Below, piece by piece: positions 5,183 to 9,971 of a stretch of 9,971 nt of DNA (position 1 is the stretch's first letter; every line of letters begins with the position of its first letter). The stretch is from Nitrospinota bacterium. GTDB taxonomy: Bacteria > Nitrospinota_A > UBA7883 > JACRLM01. The notes below the pieces were generated by a model that was given only the letters and a program-made list of their open reading frames with translations, made no database searches and was not told the DNA's origin. The stretch covers positions 13,071-23,041 of the forward strand of contig JADGAO010000021.1 in assembly GCA_015231995.1 (NCBI GenBank). Reading direction: 5' to 3'. Position numbers and translations under genes: made by a program.

Positions 5183-7411
5183 ATGACATTCAATGTTGGC
5201 GATGTCATCGGTGGCCGTTACCAAATCCACCGCATTTTCGGCGGGGCCGGGCGTTCCGGCATGGGTGTGGTGCTGGCCTGTTATGACCGCAAATCAGGTT
5301 CACCTCTGGCGCTCAAAACCTACCAGCAGGGGTTCTATCACGACAAGGTCCTCGTCGACAGTTTCAAGCGTGGGGCGTTGGCCTGGATACATCTGGACCG
5401 CCACCCGGCCATCGTTCAGGCGCACGGCGTATTCAACATCGGCGAGCGGCTCTTCCTCGGCCTCGAACTCATCGCCACAGACGAGCATGACCGGAACAAC
5501 CTTTCACACTATCTGCGCGACCCCATCCCGCTCCGGCAGGCTCTGCTCTGGGCCATCCATTTCTGCGACGGCATGGAATACGCCAGGACAAAGGGAATCA
5601 CTCCACACAGGGATATCAAACCCGACAATCTGATGGTGACCAAAAACCGCCAGATGAAGGTAAGCGATTTCGACCTGGCGGGGCTTGGCCCGTTATCCGC
5701 TCCGCCGAAAGGGAATGCCGACACCTCCGGCTCCGCCACTCCGGGCTTGTCTTTTATCAACATCGGCCACGGCAAGTTTGTCGCCGGAACTCCGCCCTGG
5801 ATGGCCCCGGAACAGTTCGAGGGAGAGGCAGATACGGTCAGCGACATATACAGTTTCGGCGTCGTCCTTTATCAGATGGCCAACAACGGAGGGCTTCCCA
5901 TCCGCCCGACCTCCGACGGCGACTGGGGAAAAGCCCACGCCTCGCGCATCCCGATTCCCCTGAAAGGAAAGCTTTGGCCGATAATCGCGCAATGCCTTGC
6001 CAAGAGCCGCGTGGAACGGTTCGGGGGAACCAATTCGACGTCCGCGTTCACCGAACTGCGGGAGGCTGTCGCCCGGTTATGGGAAAAGGCTGTGCCCGGC
6101 GAGGCGATCCCGGAGATGCCGAAGGGCGCCACAATGGAGGCTTCCGATTACAGCGACAAGGGAGTGTCGTTAACCGAGTTGGGCCTTATAGATCAGGCAA
6201 TGCAGGCTTTCAAAAAGGCTATCGAGCTTGATCCGAAATATCCTCCGGTTTATCTCAACGCCGGAGTGGCCTTGACAAGAAAAGGAAACAAAACCGAAGC
6301 GGTCAAGGCCTACAAGAAAGCCCTTTCGCTCGATCCGACAATCGCCGAGGGCTATAACAACTACGGCTTGTTGATGAAAGACGCGGGGGACTTGAAACAG
6401 GCGGAAGCCGCATTCCGCAAAGCCATCCACCTCAAACCCGACCTGACCGGCGCATATGAGAACCTCGGCATCCTCCTCTCCGAAAGCGGGCGCAAAGACG
6501 AGGCCATCTCGATCATCGCCAAAGCCGTGGAACACGATCCGTCCAATCCGGGCCACCGCTACACATATGGAGTGACACTGGAGCGGATGGGGCGTATCGA
6601 GGAAGCCCTGGCGCAGTATCAGGAAGCGGTGAGGATAGCGCCTAACAACGGGTTCTACCATAACGGGCTTGGCACGGCCTATCGTATGCTTGGGGATATG
6701 GAACGGGCGGTGGAATGCTGGCAGGAGGCCGCCCGGCTCGACCCGCGCAACGCCATTTGCAGGTTCAGCCTCGGCATCACCTACGAACGGGCCGGTTATA
6801 TAGATCACGCGTATCGCTATTACAAAGAGTCTACGCAAGCCGATCCGACCTTCCCCGACACTTATTACAACCTGGGCTTGATGTTAGCCAACGCCACTCT
6901 TTTCGACGAGGCGGCGGATTGTTTCGAGAATTTCGTCCGTTACATAACTCCCCAACTGGCCCCTCACAAGGATAAAGCGGCGGAGTATGTAGCCGATTTC
7001 CGCAAACGAGCCGAAGTCGTCCGCAAACAGGAAGAGGATTATGTGGAGGCTGTCTATAACCACGCCCACCACCTGCTGAACCTGGGCAGATATCCTGAGT
7101 CCAAGGTTTGGCTCGACCGGGCGATGGAACGCAAACCCGACTACGCCCCAGCCATCGTCGGCTATGGGTTATATTACGAGCGGGTCAATAACCTGCAATC
7201 GGCCGCCGACTGTTACAGAAAAGCCATCCAAACCGATCCGGGTTATGCGATAGCCCTTAACAATCTCGGATGGGTCAACTATCACATGGGCAACTACCCA
7301 GTGGCTCTAGAAGCGCTTCAAGAGTATGTCCGACGCGCCCCGCCAGATCAGGAAAAGTGGGTGGAAGACGCCAAAAATTTGATGGAAGAGATACGGCGAA
7401 CGAAAGGCTAA
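5183..7411 (+). CDS. Ser/Thr protein kinase fused to ~11 TPR repeats
   Basis: This is a 742-residue cytoplasmic protein with no TM segment. Residues about 10-300 are a Hanks-type kinase domain: glycine loop GGAGRSGMG (20-28, about two residues longer than usual), ATP lysine Lys45 (LALK), catalytic loop HRDIKPDN (142-149, base Asp144), WMAPE (206-210) and DIYSFG (221-226). Two core positions are odd. DFG reads DFD (162-164), and the alpha-C segment FKRGALAWI puts Gly64 where FxREA would place glutamate. It may be a slow or unusual kinase rather than a dead one, since Lys, HRD, Asn149 and Asp162 are kept. Residues about 321-720 are eleven 34-residue TPRs (eight consecutive to 591, a linker 592-620, then three more), a scaffold for protein partners. 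It is followed 89 bases later by a Clp unfoldase, a likely partner or target. Confidence 0.92.
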   Translation: MTFNVGDVIGGRYQIHRIFGGAGRSGMGVVLACYDRKSGSPLALKTYQQGFYHDKVLVDSFKRGALAWIHLDRHPAIVQAHGVFNIGERLFLGLELIATDEHDRNNLSHYLRDPIPLRQALLWAIHFCDGMEYARTKGITPHRDIKPDNLMVTKNRQMKVSDFDLAGLGPLSAPPKGNADTSGSATPGLSFINIGHGKFVAGTPPWMAPEQFEGEADTVSDIYSFGVVLYQMANNGGLPIRPTSDGDWGKAHASRIPIPLKGKLWPIIAQCLAKSRVERFGGTNSTSAFTELREAVARLWEKAVPGEAIPEMPKGATMEASDYSDKGVSLTELGLIDQAMQAFKKAIELDPKYPPVYLNAGVALTRKGNKTEAVKAYKKALSLDPTIAEGYNNYGLLMKDAGDLKQAEAAFRKAIHLKPDLTGAYENLGILLSESGRKDEAISIIAKAVEHDPSNPGHRYTYGVTLERMGRIEEALAQYQEAVRIAPNNGFYHNGLGTAYRMLGDMERAVECWQEAARLDPRNAICRFSLGITYERAGYIDHAYRYYKESTQADPTFPDTYYNLGLMLANATLFDEAADCFENFVRYITPQLAPHKDKAAEYVADFRKRAEVVRKQEEDYVEAVYNHAHHLLNLGRYPESKVWLDRAMERKPDYAPAIVGYGLYYERVNNLQSAADCYRKAIQTDPGYAIALNNLGWVNYHMGNYPVALEALQEYVRRAPPDQEKWVEDAKNLMEEIRRTKG

Positions 7412-7477
7412 TTGTAGGGGCGAACCTGCGTGTTCGCCCACATGAGAAAGGGCAGACACACGGGTCTGCCCCTACAT
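7412..7477. repeat. Compound palindromic repeat (TGTAGGGGC, three stems)
   Basis: Outer arms TGTAGGGGC (7413-7421) and GCCCCTACA (7468-7476) are exact reverse complements. Inside are two perfect 8-bp hairpins: GGGCGAAC/GTTCGCCC (7418-7425 and 7432-7439) and GGGCAGAC/GTCTGCCC (7450-7457 and 7464-7471). The outer and inner stems share bases, so they are alternative folds. The repeat begins directly after the kinase stop codon and fills most of the gap to the Clp gene. It has no T-tract and probably allows read-through, but it could reduce downstream expression. Confidence 0.7.
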
Positions 7478-7500
7478 GAAACAACTAGAGACATAATCCA

Positions 7501-9894
7501 GTGAAAATGTTGACCCATTCCCCCGGCGTGGCGCTGGCGTGGAGGTTCGCCGTGGTGGAGACGACGTCCGCCCGGCTTCCAAAGATCGGTCCCGACCAGT
7601 ATTTGTGCGGGTTGTTAAAACTTGAAGAGGCCAGAGCTTCCTTCGAAAAGGCAGGTGGATTTTCCCCCGCCGATATCGAGACGCTCCGGCGCGAAACCGG
7701 AACGCTCATCAGGATAGTGTCCAACGTCGGGCTAGACCCAGTCACATTCCGCCGAAGGCTCCGGGAGATAGTCGGTCTTGGAGATACTGTTTGGAAGAAC
7801 GATTCGGTCGTCCATCGCAACGACTCGCTTAAACGGATATTCGACCGGGCGGCGGAAATCGCTCATGCGTTCAACAGTTCCAGCGTTCATGCCGTTCATC
7901 TGCTGGAAGCTATTTTCGAGACGCCCACCCCGTCGTTGCGCACATATCTGACCGAAAAAAATCTCCGTCCCGCCGATATCGAACGCTACGCCGAACAGGC
8001 CAACGGCCCGGGGATCCCACGACATGTTCCGGTCGCCGGAGCTGTGGCTGACACTTCTCCCTTAGCCGCCAAGGCGCCGATGGGCGCCGATTTTCTCGCG
8101 TCGTTCGGGCGCGACTTGACGGCTATGGCTGTCGCCGGGGAGCTATCGCCGTTAATCGGCAGACGCGAGGAGCTATTGCAGGTGGTTCGAGCGTTGACCC
8201 GTAAGACCAAAGCGAACCCGGTATTGGTGGGCGATGCAGGCGTGGGCAAATCGGCCGTGGTCGAAGGGCTTGCGCTCCGCATATCGCAGAAGAACGTCAG
8301 CCAAAATCTGTGGGATCATCGCATAATCGAACTACGGATGAGCGCTCTGCTTGCCGGAACGAAGTACCGTGGAGATTTCGAGGAGAGGCTCAACCAGGTT
8401 ATCGCCGCCGCCGAGAGCGACCCTAAGCTGATCCTCTTTCTTGACGAACTACACACGCTGGTAGGCTCCACCGAAGGGTCGGGTGGGGCGAATGCCGCCG
8501 ATATACTTAAACCTGCGTTGTCACGCGGAAAACTGCGTTGCATCGGCGCCACCACTTTCGCCGAGTACCAGCGGTATATCGAAAAAGACCCGGCTCTTTC
8601 CCGCAGGTTCATCAAAGTCGTCATTGACGAACCTCAAGAGGAAGAGGCGCTGGCGATAATGCGCGGGTTGCGCGAAAGTTTCGAGAGCCACCATAGCGCC
8701 ACCATCACAGACGAGGCGCTGGTTGCCGCCGTCCGGCTCTCCATCCGCTACATGAAAGACCGGCGATTGCCGGATAAGGCGATTGACCTGATTGACGAGG
8801 CCTGTTCGCGGGTGAAGGTGGAGACGCTCTCATACCAGGGCGACGCGGCGCCTCCGCCCAAGTCTGGCGGGACGGCCGTCGAGCCTGTCACCGCGCAGAT
8901 AGTGGCCGAAGTGGTGGCGGAAAAAACCGGAGTGGCGGTGACGGAGTTGACCGGATCGGATAGCGACCGGTTCTTGAAGTTGGAGGAAACCCTGCTGGCC
9001 GACGTTGTGGGGCAAGACCGTGTCGTGAAAAAAGTTTCGGAACGGCTCCGCCTATCAGCCTCCGGTTTGCGCGACGAGGGGCGCCCGATGGGTGTTTTCC
9101 TTTTCATGGGGCCTACCGGGGTGGGGAAGACATACCTTGCCGAAAAAATAGCCGACGTCATTTTCGGCGGATCGGAGGGAATGATCCGGCTGGATATGAG
9201 CGAGTATATGGAGGAACACGCGGTCTCGCGGCTTGTCGGCTCACCTCCCGGTTACGTAGGCTACAACGAACAGGGGCAGTTGACCGGAGCGCTCAAGAAA
9301 CGCCCATACTCGCTTGTTCTGCTCGACGAGGTGGAAAAAGCCCACCCGAAGATATGGGACATCTTTCTGCAAGTCTTCGATGACGGACGCTTGACAGGAG
9401 GCGACGGGCAGACGGTTGACGCGACTAACGCCATGTTCGTGATGACCTCCAACCTTGGAGCCGGGCAGATGGCCGCCACTCGCCCGGTCGGGTTCAACTC
9501 CGCAGTGGCGGAGCGTGACGACTCTGTCAGATACCATTCGGCGTTGAGCGAATCGTTCCGCCCGGAGTTCCTCAACCGGATTGACGAGATCGTGATTTTC
9601 AACCCGTTGGGGCCGGAGAGCGTGACAGCGCTTGTGCGCCGCGTTCTCGACGAGATCGCGCGTAAACTCTCCCACCGGTCTATCCATTTCACCGCCACGG
9701 ATTCCGCAGTCGCCCTGCTTGCCAAAACCGGGATAAGCGAGCGTTACGGCGCCCGTGGGTTACGACGGGCTGTGGAGGAGGCGGTCTCCAAACCGTTGAG
9801 CCTTGCGCTACTTGACGGGACGGCGGCAGGTGGAGAAACGTGGAGCCTGACCGAACGGGACGGGAACCTTGTGTTCGCGGAACAGAAAGGGTGA
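7501..9894 (+). CDS. Double-AAA+ Clp unfoldase, ClpA/ClpC-like, no middle domain
   Basis: This 797-residue HSP100 family protein would form a hexameric ATP-driven unfoldase. Residues 1-165 are a divergent double Clp N-domain; its second half (108-150, VHAVHLLEAIF) is clearer than the first. Module 1 has Walker A GDAGVGKS (244-251), Walker B LFLDE (312-316) and pore loop KYRG (288-291). Module 2 has Walker A GPTGVGKT (537-544), Walker B LLDE (607-610), pore loop GYVG (584-587), arginine-finger region FLNRID and sensor-2 YGARGLRR (749-756). Only about 35 residues link DLIDEA (429-434) to the second module, so the coiled-coil M-domain of ClpB/ClpV is absent. RPVGFN (661-666) puts V-G-F where ClpA/ClpC carry the ClpP-docking tripeptide, pointing to proteolysis rather than disaggregation. 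The GTG at 7501 (AGAG 10 bases upstream) is chosen; ATG 7507 is possible. It is probably co-transcribed with the kinase. Confidence 0.92.
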   Translation: MKMLTHSPGVALAWRFAVVETTSARLPKIGPDQYLCGLLKLEEARASFEKAGGFSPADIETLRRETGTLIRIVSNVGLDPVTFRRRLREIVGLGDTVWKNDSVVHRNDSLKRIFDRAAEIAHAFNSSSVHAVHLLEAIFETPTPSLRTYLTEKNLRPADIERYAEQANGPGIPRHVPVAGAVADTSPLAAKAPMGADFLASFGRDLTAMAVAGELSPLIGRREELLQVVRALTRKTKANPVLVGDAGVGKSAVVEGLALRISQKNVSQNLWDHRIIELRMSALLAGTKYRGDFEERLNQVIAAAESDPKLILFLDELHTLVGSTEGSGGANAADILKPALSRGKLRCIGATTFAEYQRYIEKDPALSRRFIKVVIDEPQEEEALAIMRGLRESFESHHSATITDEALVAAVRLSIRYMKDRRLPDKAIDLIDEACSRVKVETLSYQGDAAPPPKSGGTAVEPVTAQIVAEVVAEKTGVAVTELTGSDSDRFLKLEETLLADVVGQDRVVKKVSERLRLSASGLRDEGRPMGVFLFMGPTGVGKTYLAEKIADVIFGGSEGMIRLDMSEYMEEHAVSRLVGSPPGYVGYNEQGQLTGALKKRPYSLVLLDEVEKAHPKIWDIFLQVFDDGRLTGGDGQTVDATNAMFVMTSNLGAGQMAATRPVGFNSAVAERDDSVRYHSALSESFRPEFLNRIDEIVIFNPLGPESVTALVRRVLDEIARKLSHRSIHFTATDSAVALLAKTGISERYGARGLRRAVEEAVSKPLSLALLDGTAAGGETWSLTERDGNLVFAEQKG

Positions 9895-9946
9895 ACACGG
9901 TTTTGGACGTTGAATCACGCTGTCCGGTGGTTCTTGTACATTTAAC

Positions 9947-9971
9947 AGGCGAGGGGAAGTCCCGCCTTTTT
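9947..9971 (+). terminator. Rho-independent terminator after the Clp gene
   Basis: AGGC (9947-9950) pairs with GCCT (9964-9967), and GGG (9953-9955) pairs with CCC (9961-9963), with a two-base bulge and a short GAAGT-type loop. A run of T continues to the window edge. It lies 53 bases after the stop codon and closes the kinase-Clp unit. The T-run may extend past the window. Confidence 0.7.

Noticed and set aside
6170..6838. Minus-strand frame of 222 codons inside the TPR region
   Set aside because: It is a shadow of the regular 34-residue TPR repeats on the plus strand, caused by codon bias.
7469..7497. Separate promoter for the Clp gene using CATAAT at 7492-7497
   Set aside because: No -35 lies at the right distance and transcription would begin at or past the start codon.
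7501..9894. Clp protein as ClpV of a type VI secretion system or as ClpB
   Set aside because: The M-domain is absent, a ClpP-type V-G-F loop is present, and no other secretion genes are in the window.

Overview
The window (9,971 bases, roughly 50-55% G+C by eye) looks like chromosomal DNA of a free-living Gram-negative (diderm) bacterium. Two genes encode lipoproteins without Asp at position +2, the sorting pattern of outer-membrane lipoproteins. One gene encodes an inner-membrane protein with extracytoplasmic domains. Two genes encode bacteriohemerythrins, which suits a microaerobic or oxygen-fluctuating lifestyle. The intergenic spaces carry several palindromic repeat families (TGTAGGGGC..., GTCATTCTGAGCGAAGCGAAG..., CGGGCG..CGCCCG) that I associate with environmental lineages such as Nitrospinota, Nitrospirota and former Deltaproteobacteria. 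That placement is only an impression; no rRNA or marker gene settles it.

Layout. Positions 1-300 hold no convincing gene: two strong hairpins (6-22, 27-57), then a ~150-bp element closed by terminal inverted repeats (60-208) with three nested hairpins, then a short leader. Positions 301-1166 hold two tandem bacteriohemerythrins on the plus strand, about two thirds identical. Positions 1208-2744 hold two minus-strand lipoprotein genes of unknown function, separated by an 11-bp perfect stem-loop. The first has a good Shine-Dalgarno and a plausible promoter. Positions 2830-3232 are intergenic and carry a nested palindromic repeat cluster (2895-3048) and a second palindrome (3074-3112). I see nothing else in 3113-3232, where the promoter of the next gene should be but none is convincing. 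Positions 3233-5059 encode a three-TM protein with an extracytoplasmic beta-rich domain and a C-terminal SGNH hydrolase/acyltransferase domain.

Positions 5118-9971 form what looks like a self-contained transcription unit: an extended -10 promoter, a Ser/Thr protein kinase-TPR fusion (742 aa), a compound palindromic repeat, a double-AAA+ Clp unfoldase (797 aa), and a rho-independent terminator that runs to the window edge. The kinase has an intact HRDxKxxN loop but has DFD in place of DFG and no recognisable alpha-C glutamate. The Clp protein lacks the ClpB middle domain and carries a V-G-F tripeptide where ClpA/ClpC/ClpX-type unfoldases bind ClpP. A kinase with a large TPR scaffold paired with a proteolysis-type unfoldase is the most interesting system here: a possible phosphorylation-linked protein quality-control or regulated-proteolysis module. 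That functional link is inferred from adjacency.
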